This document shows, piece by piece, positions 44,115 to 53,524 of a stretch of 64,000 bases of DNA. The notes under the pieces were generated by a model, which saw only the letters and a program-made list of their open reading frames with translations, ran no database searches and was not told the DNA's origin. The translations under genes and the position numbers were made by a program. Position 1 is the first letter of the stretch. Each line of letters opens with the position of its first letter. The stretch is from Acidobacteriaceae bacterium (GTDB taxonomy: Bacteria; Acidobacteriota; Terriglobia; Terriglobales; Acidobacteriaceae): the NCBI GenBank assembly GCA_003134655.1, contig PLBY01000150.1:74024-138023 (forward strand). The letters run 5' to 3'.

Positions 44115-45075
44115 ATGTCTAGCACCCAAAAGCCAACCTGCTTCGTAATCGCGCCGATCGGCCCAAACGACAGCGACATCCGAAAGCGATCCGACAAGGT
44201 CCTGAAACACATCTTCAGAAAGGCCCTCGCGGAAAAATACGAAGTCATCCGTGGCGACGAGATCGACGAGCCGGGAATGATCACCTCGCAAGTCCTACGT
44301 GCTGTGCAAGAGTCACCACTCGTCGTGGCCGACCTGACAGGGGCACAACCCAAACGTGCTTTACGAACTCGCAGTGCGCCACGCGATCGAAAAGCCCATC
44401 ATTCATGCCATCGAGCCGAAGCTATCGAAGATCCCCTTCGACATCGCAGGCTTCCGAACAATCGAGTTCGACCTAACCGATCCCGACAGCATTGAGAGCG
44501 CGGTAGAGCAACTGAAGAAACAGGCCGAGCAAGCTCAGAAGGGGAAGTGGGGAGAGACCCCCGTCAAGCTCGCCAACATTATGCGTCGTACTAACGAGGA
44601 CTCGTCGGAGACCCTGCTACTGAAGGAAGCTGTTCAGGGCATCTCCAGACTGCATTCGGACGTTTCCGATCTGGCGTCGACGGTGGCCAGCCATTTAGCC
44701 AGGTCAGAGAGCTCGATCGGAGCGTTCTACTCTCCCCCCAACAGCCCGTACATCCTTGGTAACCGACCGAACGTTGTGTACCTCGACCCAAACTACGGGT
44801 CGCAAGGGGTCCAATCGTTCCAACCCGCCGCCCAGGGCAGCAACACGCCCGCCAGTCTCTTCTCCGGCTCGCAAGGGGTCCAATCGTTCCAACCCGCCGC
44901 CCGGGGCAGCAACACGCCCGCCAGTCTCTTCTCCGGCTCGCAGGGCGAAACCCCATCGGTGGTTGGTTCAGCCTGGACACTAAAGACAGGCGCCGACACC
45001 TCCGCGACCGTCGAGCATATTTCCGCCAAGAGAGCCTCGGAAACCAACCCGGAGAAGGACCCGAAAAAGTCCTAA
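44115..45075 (+). pseudogene. Frameshifted nucleoside-deoxyribosyltransferase-like gene
   Basis: The first frame begins SSTQKPTCFVIAPIGPNDSD and reaches VLRAVQESPLVVADLTG; the expected continuation HNPNVLYELAVRHAIEKPII is found one base out of frame. An extra G in the GGGG run at 44340-44343 explains it; the total of 961 bases is 1 more than a multiple of three. The repaired protein of about 319 residues would have an N-terminal nucleoside 2-deoxyribosyltransferase-like domain, a helical segment and a tail with a 23-residue tandem repeat. Such domains hydrolyse N-glycosidic bonds and are found near bacterial defence genes. Whether the frameshift is real or a homopolymer error must be checked. 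Confidence 0.7.
44801..44938 (+). repeat. Two tandem 69-bp units coding 23 residues each
   Basis: The unit reads SQGVQSFQPAAQGSNTPASL followed by FSG; the second unit has Arg for Gln and is otherwise the same. Units start at 44801 and 44870. A third partial start (SQGE) follows. The near identity points to recent duplication. Confidence 0.85.
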
Positions 45076-45157
45076 CTGTCCACCAGCCCGGCGATTACTT
45101 CGCTTCTCGTCGTGCCAGCCGAGAGCCGGATGCCGGCAGCCGATCCGCCCCCCATCC

Positions 45158-45207
45158 CGCGAGGGCGAGGACCGTGGTGACGCAACGGCACTCGCTCCGC
45201 TCGCACC
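45158..45207. repeat. 50-bp direct repeat, right copy
   Basis: Identical to 43999-44048, 1159 bp away, bracketing the deoxyribosyltransferase-like gene. The flanking bases differ. Confidence 0.9.
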
Positions 45208-45381
45208 GTCCAAGATGTGGTGGGGCTCCGGGCGCTCCGGCCCGTTCCGTTCCGCTCCGGCTCCGGCACAGCGCGGCCGCGTTCGGTGGCGATACCCCGC
45301 GCCAGGTGCGGCCGCGCTGTTCCTCCGCCTGCGCTCCACTCCACGCGCCTCCGTAACCGCCCCGCAAAAAAAAGTTTATGT

Positions 45382-45457
45382 GGGGACAGACGGGACGTTC
45401 ACCAGTTTTTCTTTCGGCTCAGTGGCGTGAAGTACCGGGGTACGTCCCGTCTGTCCC
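45382..45457. mobile_element. MITE/REP-like palindromic element
   Basis: GGGGACAGACGGGACGT (45382-45398) and ACGTCCCGTCTGTCCC (45442-45457) are terminal inverted repeats matching at 16 positions with a 43-bp interior. It carries no gene. Its left end resembles family B (TGTGGGGACAG). The layout fits REP/MITE elements moved by a transposase elsewhere. Confidence 0.6.
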
Positions 45458-45494
45458 ATATTTGTATTAGATTCCGCTTTTTAGGCTGAGCTGT

Positions 45495-45566
45495 GGGCCT
45501 GTGGTGTAGCGGAAGCACAGCACCCCGTCAAGGTCGCGGGTGCGGGTTCGCATCCCGTCAGGTCCA
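45495..45566 (+). tRNA. Degenerate tRNA-Asp(GTC)-like sequence, probably a pseudo-tRNA
   Basis: The acceptor arms GGGCCTG/CAGGTCC (one G-T pair), D arm GTGT-AGCGGAA-GCAC and T arm GCGGG-TTCGCAT-CCCGT are fine. The anticodon stem pairs only three of five positions, and the loop CCGTCAA has C instead of the near-universal T before the GTC anticodon. No CCA is encoded, unlike the tRNA-Arg in this window. It is either a decayed copy or a fragment left at an integration site. Confidence 0.5.
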
Positions 45567-45707
45567 TTCCTCGGGAGGTATCTCGGAGGAGTTCAGCATA
45601 AAACTGCGCAGGCGGGAGCGCGGTTCTTATGACCCTAGAGTTTCTTGATTGCCAGCGGAAGACCGGCGATAATGAAGTTGACCCTGACGGGGTGCTAAGC
45701 ACCTGAG

Positions 45708-45738
45708 ACGGCCTCAGCTTTGGGGCCGTTTTTCTTTT
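45708..45738 (+). terminator. Rho-independent terminator
   Basis: ACGGCC-N10-GGCCGT followed by TTTTCTTTT. A small hairpin GGTGC-TAA-GCACC lies just upstream. There is no protein gene before it on this strand, so it may end a transcript that starts near the tRNA-like sequence at 45495. Confidence 0.7.
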
Positions 45739-45838
45739 CCGCCAAAGTTCTGAATTCACTGCAAGATGCGAAGTGCAGTTACCGGTGACACGCCTCTTCA
45801 CGAGAGTAGTCATTCTGGGAGCGCCAATTCTCGCTCGA

Positions 45839-45870
45839 ACAAAAAGCCCCGCTCGTAAGAGCGGGGCCTT
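45839..45870 (-). terminator. Rho-independent terminator of groEL
   Basis: On the minus strand GGCCCCGCTC-TTAC-GAGCGGGGCT is followed by TTTTTGTTC, 45 bases after the groEL stop. Confidence 0.88.
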
Positions 45871-45872
45871 GA

Positions 45873-45911
45873 TCCTAGCTAGAAGCTAAGAGCTAATAGC
45901 TAGAAGCTGCT
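45873..45911. repeat. AGCT-rich short tandem repeat downstream of groEL
   Basis: AGCT recurs every 7-8 bases (TAGCTAGAAGCTAAGAGCTA and onward). The same kind of tract lies at 47609-47675 in the groES-groEL gap. Confidence 0.7.
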
Positions 45912-45912
45912 C

Positions 45913-47583
<1,671 letters not shown>

Positions 47584-47608
47584 TGTCTGAATCTCCTTAT
47601 GAATTTCT

Positions 47609-47675
47609 TTTTAGCTGTCAGCTCTGAGCTACGAGCTGTGAGCTAGAAGCTTGTAGCTACTCGCTTCCAGCTAAA
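47609..47675. repeat. AGCT-rich short tandem repeat between groEL and groES
   Basis: About eight AGCT tetramers spaced mostly 7 bases apart (AGCTGTCAGCTCTGAGCTAC and onward). No coding or RNA role is evident. Confidence 0.7.
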
Positions 47676-47686
47676 CCAAGTTGCAT

Positions 47687-47722
47687 AGATCCTTCGCGCA
47701 AAGAGCGCGCTCAGGATGACAG
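47687..47722. repeat. Family F repeat copy 1
   Basis: AGATCCTTCG-N-CGCTCAGGATGACAG with an inner GCGC/GCGC stem. The same ends occur at 60494-60559 and 61916-61961. Confidence 0.7.
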
Positions 47723-47741
47723 TGCTTCCTTACTTGCTTGC

Positions 47742-48077
47742 TTACTTCCTCGAGCCGGCGAGTTCTTTCTTGGCCGGGGTGGCGGCGCCGGTGAGGATGC
47801 CGAGGACTTCTTCTTCTTTCATGATGATGAAGTCTTCGCCATCAATCTTGATTTCGGTGCCGGAGTACTTGCCGAACAGGACGCGGTCGCCCTCTTTCAC
47901 TGCGAGCGGGAAGGTCTTGCCTTCGTCGTTGGTGCGGCCTTTGCCGGTAGAGATGACTTCGCCCTCCTGGGGCTTGTCTTTGGCCGAGTCGGGGATGATG
48001 ATGCCGCCACGAGTGGTGGAAGCTTCCTCCACACGACGGACCAAAAGGCGGTCATGGAGTGGTGAGAATTTCGCCAT
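47742..48077 (-). CDS. groES: 10-kDa co-chaperonin GroES
   Basis: 111 residues, with a short C-terminal extension over the usual 95-97. It begins MAKFSPLHDRLLVRRVEEAS and contains GGIIIPDSAKDKPQEGEV, the mobile loop and EGDRVLFGKYSGTEIKIDGE typical of GroES. It caps GroEL. The ribosome-binding site is GAAAGGAGTAACAAACC. The promoter and CIRCE operator upstream show HrcA control of the operon. The extra C-terminal tail (LTGAATPAKKELAGSRK) is low complexity. Confidence 0.97.
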   Translation of the reverse strand: MAKFSPLHDRLLVRRVEEASTTRGGIIIPDSAKDKPQEGEVISTGKGRTNDEGKTFPLAVKEGDRVLFGKYSGTEIKIDGEDFIIMKEEEVLGILTGAATPAKKELAGSRK

Positions 48078-48167
48078 GGTTTGTTACTCCTTTCAAGTAG
48101 TTAGTAAGGTTGACGTGCTTGATTGAATCTTTGTAACCCTATGATTTGGATGGGTTAGGCGCTGCTG

Positions 48168-48194
48168 TTAGCAGTTAAGCCTATCGAGTGCTAA
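48168..48194 (-). promoter_or_regulatory. CIRCE operator (HrcA binding site)
   Basis: Minus strand: TTAGCACTC-N9-AACTGCTAA. The left half is a perfect consensus; the right half differs from GAGTGCTAA at two positions. It lies directly after the -10 box of the groES promoter. Confidence 0.92.
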
Positions 48195-48223
48195 TTCTAC
48201 AGATATGAGCAGGGGATTGTCAA
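48194..48223 (-). promoter_or_regulatory. Sigma-70-type promoter of groES-groEL
   Basis: On the minus strand TTGACA (48218-48223), an 18-bp spacer and TAGAAT (48194-48199). The CIRCE element overlaps its 3' edge, so HrcA would block transcription until heat shock. Confidence 0.85.
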
Positions 48224-48337
48224 GGGGAGCGGGATCAGCGAATTCGATGTAGAGACGAATGATCGGGGCAGCACCAAAGGCGGAGCCGATTGAGAAGCAG
48301 GTGCCCGCTCTGCGAAGGAAGAGCGGGCATCCGCGTA

Positions 48338-49672
48338 TCACTGCGGTGCGATTCGTTGGGGGAATCGCGCAAGGTTCATTTGCTGGCGAATGAACCGGCG
48401 GACACTTTCTGGCACGTTAGGCATGGGACGCCTGTTGGTTTGCCCCCCTGCGCTAGTTGGGTCGGATTGCTCTTCGCATGCGCTCAAGCACGGGGTGGCT
48501 AAGAACGCGTGAATTTCACCGTCGGGATTGACGCCGAAGCCGGCGATCTGTCCCGCATCGTTGATCGAAGCGGTATTGAGGAGATACCAACCGGAGTTCG
48601 CCGAGATCAACGAGTTCAGGTCGGTCATCACGTTGTTCTTCCAATAGAAGGCGCTCATGTTGCCGTCGCCATCGATCCAGAAGCCGGTCATTTCATCGTT
48701 ATTGTTAAGCGTGTGGCAGCATGGGGCGACGGTCACGATGGCGCCGGGTAGAGTGCCGATGTCCTGCATGCCCGTCTTCCTTTTCCACAAGAAAGTGTGA
48801 ACGGTTCCGTCGGCAGCCAATGCGCCTCCATTTACTTCACCAAGATTATTGATGCTGTTCGCAACGTTGAAGGGTTGACCGGCCAAGCTACCCAAATTTG
48901 TAGGCGTGCCGTCGCTCTCCCAGAGCACCGCGTGCGGAGCGCCGGGGTTCGCAGGCGGCAGCGAAGTGTTGGAGCACACACCTGAAGCTCCGACGACTTG
49001 GCCCTTGTCGTTGATTCCGAATGCGAATCCGACGGTGTCGCCGGGCAGCGGTTTGAGCTCCCGCACATTGCCCTGCGGTCCCCAAATGACGGCTTCGAAT
49101 TGCAGCGCTTGAAAAGGCACCGACGATGCGCAGGTGGAATCCAGAACGCCAGTCTCGGTAAAGCCGGCGAGCTGCCCGTGCTTATTGATCCAGTAAGCCT
49201 GGCCGTTGCGGCCTCCCTTCAGGTTGGGAAGTCCCTTCAGAGCGCCATTTTTCCAGACTGCGCCGAGGCACTGGCGGTGAGTGCCGAAGCCGCAGAAATC
49301 TTCATTCAGATAAGCGGGCCTCGGGGTTTCAGAAACCACGGCGGATTGTCCGCTGGAATTAGGGCCGCCGGCTTCGCTGCTGCAATCGTGGCAGGCCGAC
49401 CCGCCGATCGTTCCAACATTGGTCATGGTGCTGCCGTTCCACAAAAAGCCTTTTTCGGCGAGGCCATCAGTATCGGTTGCTGTGGCCGCTCCTCCAGAGA
49501 CCACCCCGGCCTCGTTGATACCGTAGGAGTAGCTATACGTTCCTCCGAGGGTGCCGACATCGGTGATTGTGTAGTGGGGAAGCTTGGGTGCTTGTGCCTG
49601 CGCGGCCGAGCCAGCTGCGATCGCCAGAAGAGCCAAGCCGAGCGGTGAAGTAAACGTCCATGTTGATTTCAT
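48338..49672 (-). CDS. Secreted HAF-repeat protein
   Basis: 444 residues from the ATG at 49672 (AAGGGGACGAT before it). A signal peptide (LGLALLAIAAGSAAQAQ) is followed by about seven copies of the HAF-type repeat, each with a pattern like DVGTLGG-x(n)-INEAGVVSG or INDKGQVVG and an aromatic AVLW/FLW block. These 'probable extracellular repeat' modules are thought to form a beta-propeller-like surface protein; the role is unknown. Cysteines are unusually frequent for such a protein (for example GGSACHDCSSE and APCCHTLN), suggesting disulfides. The Arg-rich C-terminus after residue 400 is not repeat-like. Confidence 0.8.
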   Translation of the reverse strand: MKSTWTFTSPLGLALLAIAAGSAAQAQAPKLPHYTITDVGTLGGTYSYSYGINEAGVVSGGAATATDTDGLAEKGFLWNGSTMTNVGTIGGSACHDCSSEAGGPNSSGQSAVVSETPRPAYLNEDFCGFGTHRQCLGAVWKNGALKGLPNLKGGRNGQAYWINKHGQLAGFTETGVLDSTCASSVPFQALQFEAVIWGPQGNVRELKPLPGDTVGFAFGINDKGQVVGASGVCSNTSLPPANPGAPHAVLWESDGTPTNLGSLAGQPFNVANSINNLGEVNGGALAADGTVHTFLWKRKTGMQDIGTLPGAIVTVAPCCHTLNNNDEMTGFWIDGDGNMSAFYWKNNVMTDLNSLISANSGWYLLNTASINDAGQIAGFGVNPDGEIHAFLATPCLSACEEQSDPTSAGGQTNRRPMPNVPESVRRFIRQQMNLARFPQRIAPQ

Positions 49673-49713
49673 ATCGTCCCCTTTGAATTTCGTCTTCCGC
49701 GACGAGCCGCGGT

Positions 49714-49983
49714 TTAGCCGGTTTTGTTGATTTGCACACGGGCCAGAAGCGAATTGAGGCAAATGAGCTCGAAGCCATCAGCCGCCTGCGAGCGGTGGAG
49801 TTCGCCCGAGTTGAGCCATTCGTCGATGGCGGGCCGATCCAGGTTTGAGATGACAGCGGCGTTGGCGAGCGCGATCATCTCGCTCTCGGCGGCGCAGATC
49901 GGACACCACGCACGAGGCAAATTGCGCCCGCGCATGATCAACAAGGAATCGGTCTCGATGGAGATCGTCGTTTTCTTTGCCAT
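49714..49983 (-). CDS. Small protein with CPIC motif, possible DNA-binding adaptor
   Basis: 89 residues from the ATG at 49983. It begins MAKKTTISIETDSLLIMRGR, has WCPICAAESEMIALANAAVI and then LDRPAIDEWLNSGELHRSQA. The second half resembles the helix-turn-helix seen in excisionase/MerR-like adaptors (x-PAI-x-x-WL-x-x-G-x-LH). A single C-x2-C is too little to define a zinc finger on its own. It is divergent from the winged-helix/TPR gene at 50207. Confidence 0.55.
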   Translation of the reverse strand: MAKKTTISIETDSLLIMRGRNLPRAWCPICAAESEMIALANAAVISNLDRPAIDEWLNSGELHRSQAADGFELICLNSLLARVQINKTG

Positions 49984-50206
49984 GGGTTCTGCTTTCTCAG
50001 TGGTCCGTGTACAAACGAGCGCAGCTTGGCAGCAAGAGGAGCAAGAAGTCCTTCCAGACGATCTGAAAGATTCTGATAATTTCTCGCAGAGGCGTAACGG
50101 CCAGAAAACAAGAGGGTTGAGGGTTTCTGATAGGGAGGTTTCACATAGCGGGTTTGCGGCTGAGCCGTGGTACACTGCGCTCCGCTAATGGGACGGAGTG
50201 CGCTGA

Positions 50207-52546
50207 ATGCCCACGGATGAGAGTCCAACGGGAAAAAAGTTCTACGAGTTCGGACCTTTCCGCGTCGATCCGGAGAAGGAGACGCTGGTTCGTGCGGGCG
50301 AGATCGTCCCACTGACTCCCAAGACGTTTCAGATCCTTCTGGTCCTCGTTCGGCATAGCCAGGCGGTCGTCACCAAAGACGACTTGATGAAACAAGTGTG
50401 GCCGCACACTTTTGTGGAAGAGGCCAACCTGAGCCGCAACATTTTCATGTTGCGCAAGGCGCTGGGCGAGAGTCCGCAAGACCACCGATACATTCTCACG
50501 GTGCCGGGACGCGGATACCGAATGGCGGAGAGCGTGCATCTGGTGCCGGGGCAGGAAGTGGACATTCTTGCGGCAAGGCACTCCAAGGTGCAGGTACAGA
50601 TTGCGGAGACGAAGCCTTGGGGATGGATTGCGGTGGCCGCGCTAGTAATAGTGGCCGTTGCCGCGGGGGGGCTGCGTCTGCTCAGGCCGCCCTTGGCGGT
50701 CTTTAACGATAAGGACACGGTGGTACTAGCCGATTTTGCCAACTCTACCGGCGAGCCGGTGTTCGATGAAGCGCTTCGTCAGGGCTTGGCCGTGCAGTTG
50801 GAGCAGTCGCCTTTTCTGAGCCTGATCTCAGACCAGAGGATTCGGCATGCCCTTCGCTTGTCAGGTCGAACAGCCGACGCGCATCTTACCCCGGATGTAG
50901 CGCGGGATGTATGCGCCCGACTGGGCAGTACTGCTGTACTCGAAGGCTCGATTGCGCGCGTGGGAAGTCAATATGTGCTGGGTTTGCGAGCGAAGAATTG
51001 CCATACAGGGGACGTGCTGGATGAAGAGCAGGCGCAAGCCGCGCGAAAAGAAGATGTACTGGATGCTCTGGGGCAAATGTCCAGCCGATTTCGAACCCGC
51101 GTGGGTGAGTCGCTGGCCACGATCGAAAAGCACAACACGCCGCTGGCGGAGGCAACGACGCCTTCCCTCGAAGCGCTGGAAGCGTACAGCACGGGATGGA
51201 AGGTGGTGAGCTCCAGTGGCGCCGCGGCAGCTCTGCCGCTGTTCCGGCGCGCCGCAGAAATTGATCCCAATTTCGCGATGGCTCACGCGTCGATGGGGCG
51301 CATGTATGCGGATCTCGATCAATCCGACCTCGCCGCCGAGAGCACAAGCAGAGCATGGCAGCTGCGGGACCGTGTCAGCGACCAGGAGAAGTTTTTTATC
51401 GCCGCGGGGTACGAGACGCTGGTATTAGGGAACCTGGAGGCAACGGAACAAATCTGTGAGACGTGGGCGCGAACGTATCCGCGTGTCGCCCGGCCTCACA
51501 CTTTTTTGTCGGGTGTGATCCACAAACCTGCGGGTCGGTATGAAAAAGCGGCTGCCGAATCGGCCCGCTCCATCGAACTCGATCCTGACTTTGGCATCGG
51601 GTACTATGGCCTCGCTGCAAACCAGACCTATCTCGGTCACATCGACGACGCGGAGAACACGCTGCGACGCGCGGCCGCTCGCGGATTGGAACTCGACGAG
51701 TTTGTGATGCTGGACTACGACATAGCGTTCCTTAAGGGAGATTTGGCGGGAATGAAACGTCAGGCGGCCCGAGCGCGCGAAAGGACTGCAGGAGACAACT
51801 GGATCTCTATTCGAGAATCGTTTGCCGCGGCATATTCGGGGCACTTGCGGCAAGCGAGAATGATGGCGCGGCAAGCCGTCGTTCAGGCTCAGAAAGCCGG
51901 ACAAACCGAGCGCGCAGGCCTGTGGGAAGCAGGAGCGGCGATACGAGAGGCTCTTTCCGAAAACGCATCCGAGGCGGAGGCAAGGACCAGAGCTGCTCTC
52001 TTGCTCTCCCGGGATCGCGAAGTGGAGTACGGTGCGGCGTTCGCATTGGCTCGTGCGGGGAAGCTCTCGGAGGCACAAGGTCTCGCAGATGACCTGGAGA
52101 ACCGGTTTCCGGAAGACACTACTGTCCATTTTGATTATCTGCCGGTGCTTCGGGCACGCATCGCACTGAGCCGGGGTGAGGGGGCAAGGGCGATTGATTT
52201 TCTGGAGGCGGCGGCTTCTCGTGAGCTGGGCCTGCCTCGCAGCAGTATCGACGGCCTATTCGGAGCGATGTATCCGACTTACCTGAGGGGGGAGGCATAT
52301 CTTTCCCTCGGTCGCGGGGTTGAAGCAGCGGGCGAGTTCCAGAAGATTCTTGATCATCGAGGAATCGTTGTCACCGATCAGGTCGGAGCCCTGGCGCATC
52401 TGCAGTTGGGCCGGGCAAAGGCGATGTCGGGAGATAGGTCCGGGGCGAAGGCTGCCTATCAAGATTTCCTCACTCTTTGGAAAGACGCGGACGCGAATAT
52501 GCCGGTCCTAACGGAAGCTAAGGCCGAATACGCGAAGTTGCAGTAA
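50207..52546 (+). CDS. Winged-helix (OmpR-type) membrane regulator with TPR repeats
   Basis: 779 residues. N-terminal winged-helix DNA-binding domain (about 10-110: YEFGPFRVDPEKETLVRAGE, FVEEANLSRNIFMLRKALGE, YILTVPGRGYRM), one membrane helix (about 142-164), then a large periplasmic part. The part after the helix (VVLADFANSTGEPVFDEALR) resembles the TolB-N-like domain common in such proteins, and about ten TPR repeats follow to the end. This CadC-like layout lets a membrane protein bind a promoter in response to an outside signal. The target may be nearby genes or itself; no binding site is evident. No receiver domain is present. Confidence 0.85.
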   Translation: MPTDESPTGKKFYEFGPFRVDPEKETLVRAGEIVPLTPKTFQILLVLVRHSQAVVTKDDLMKQVWPHTFVEEANLSRNIFMLRKALGESPQDHRYILTVPGRGYRMAESVHLVPGQEVDILAARHSKVQVQIAETKPWGWIAVAALVIVAVAAGGLRLLRPPLAVFNDKDTVVLADFANSTGEPVFDEALRQGLAVQLEQSPFLSLISDQRIRHALRLSGRTADAHLTPDVARDVCARLGSTAVLEGSIARVGSQYVLGLRAKNCHTGDVLDEEQAQAARKEDVLDALGQMSSRFRTRVGESLATIEKHNTPLAEATTPSLEALEAYSTGWKVVSSSGAAAALPLFRRAAEIDPNFAMAHASMGRMYADLDQSDLAAESTSRAWQLRDRVSDQEKFFIAAGYETLVLGNLEATEQICETWARTYPRVARPHTFLSGVIHKPAGRYEKAAAESARSIELDPDFGIGYYGLAANQTYLGHIDDAENTLRRAAARGLELDEFVMLDYDIAFLKGDLAGMKRQAARARERTAGDNWISIRESFAAAYSGHLRQARMMARQAVVQAQKAGQTERAGLWEAGAAIREALSENASEAEARTRAALLLSRDREVEYGAAFALARAGKLSEAQGLADDLENRFPEDTTVHFDYLPVLRARIALSRGEGARAIDFLEAAASRELGLPRSSIDGLFGAMYPTYLRGEAYLSLGRGVEAAGEFQKILDHRGIVVTDQVGALAHLQLGRAKAMSGDRSGAKAAYQDFLTLWKDADANMPVLTEAKAEYAKLQ

Positions 52547-52565
52547 CACTTATTCATTGGACCTC

Positions 52566-52813
52566 GAACGAACGATTCAGGCTGGCCCACCTTTCTTGTC
52601 TGTTTTACCCTTCGCAGCGTGATCGAACCCCCTTTGCACAGGCATTGCCGATGCCCGCCCTTCGTAAAAGGGCGCGAAGGACGTTGCACCCACGCTGTTG
52701 GCGACGCCAGCGAGATCAAAAACCTCGGGCCGCTCGCCGATCCCCGGGTGAGCCAAGCCCCTGCAGATGACACATCGTTCGATGGAGAGTCTATAAACCT
52801 GGATCGTTCGTTC
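52566..52813. mobile_element. Possible 248-bp MITE-like element before the DinB pseudogene
   Basis: GAACGAACGATTCAGG (52566-52581) and CCTGGATCGTTCGTTC (52798-52813) are inverted repeats matching at 15 of 16 positions. The interior has no supported gene. It fills nearly all of the 305-bp gap between the regulator and the decayed DinB gene. Target-site duplications are not obvious. Confidence 0.45.
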
Positions 52814-52851
52814 TTAATCCAATTGGTACACGGCTCAAACTGAGGAGATCT

Positions 52852-53437
52852 ATGAAACGCATTCGAATGTTCGCGCTTTTGATGGTACTTGCTTCGATGG
52901 TCACGACTGGCGCCAAGAGCGAAGCCCAGGCGCCATCCTCGCAGCCGAGTCTTGCGGTGGCCGTAGACCGCAAGATCAGCGCGGTCGAAAAGCAAATCCT
53001 GGATGCCGCCGAGGCCATGCCATAATAAAAGTTCAACTTCTCTCCAGAGACCTTAAACATTCCCGGCGACGACTACAAAGGTGTGCGCTCGTTTGCCGTG
53101 CAGGTCAAGCACATCGCATCGTCCAACTATTTCTTTTGGTCACCACTCACTGGCGATCCTGTGCCCGCGTCGATTAAGGATGGCAACGGTCCCGCGGACG
53201 TGAAAACCAAAGCCGACATCCTCAAGTTCTTGCGGGACTCTTTCTCGCTTGGACACAAAGCCGCAGCAACGCTGACGCCTCAAAATATGTTGGAGCCGCC
53301 CGCGGGCAGCAGATCCAGCCGCTTGCATCTGGCCGAATTCGGCGTAGCCCATGCCTACAACCACTATGGACAGCATGGTCGAATATCTCCGCATGAACGG
53401 AATCGTCCCACCCGCCAGTCGTGGGAAATCCGACTGA
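52852..53437 (+). pseudogene. Decayed secreted DinB-family gene
   Basis: The frame starts at the ATG 52852 (GAGGAG before it) with a signal peptide and a DinB-like start (VAVDRKISAVEKQILDAAEA). Two consecutive stops, TAATAA (53023-53028), stand where two residues are expected before KFNFSPE. The same frame then continues KGVRSFAVQVKHIASSNYFF and on to GVAHAYNHYGQ. There a 1-base insertion near 53374 shifts the frame; skipping it restores MVEYLRMNGIVPPASRGKSD and a TGA at 53437. Conserved DinB His residues (VKHIASSNY, AYNHYGQ) are still present. With two stops and a frameshift this is a real pseudogene. Confidence 0.8.
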
Positions 53438-53524
53438 GCGGGGCAGTTCGGGCCCGGCCAAGAAACCCTAAACCACTAAGGATACTAAGTGTCACGAAGG
53501 GGTTTCGCGGTATGATTTCCGGCC

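Noticed and set aside
45566..45740. tmRNA or RNase P RNA after the tRNA-like sequence
   Set aside because: No tag peptide frame, no 3' tRNA half and none of the conserved RNase P core motifs could be found.
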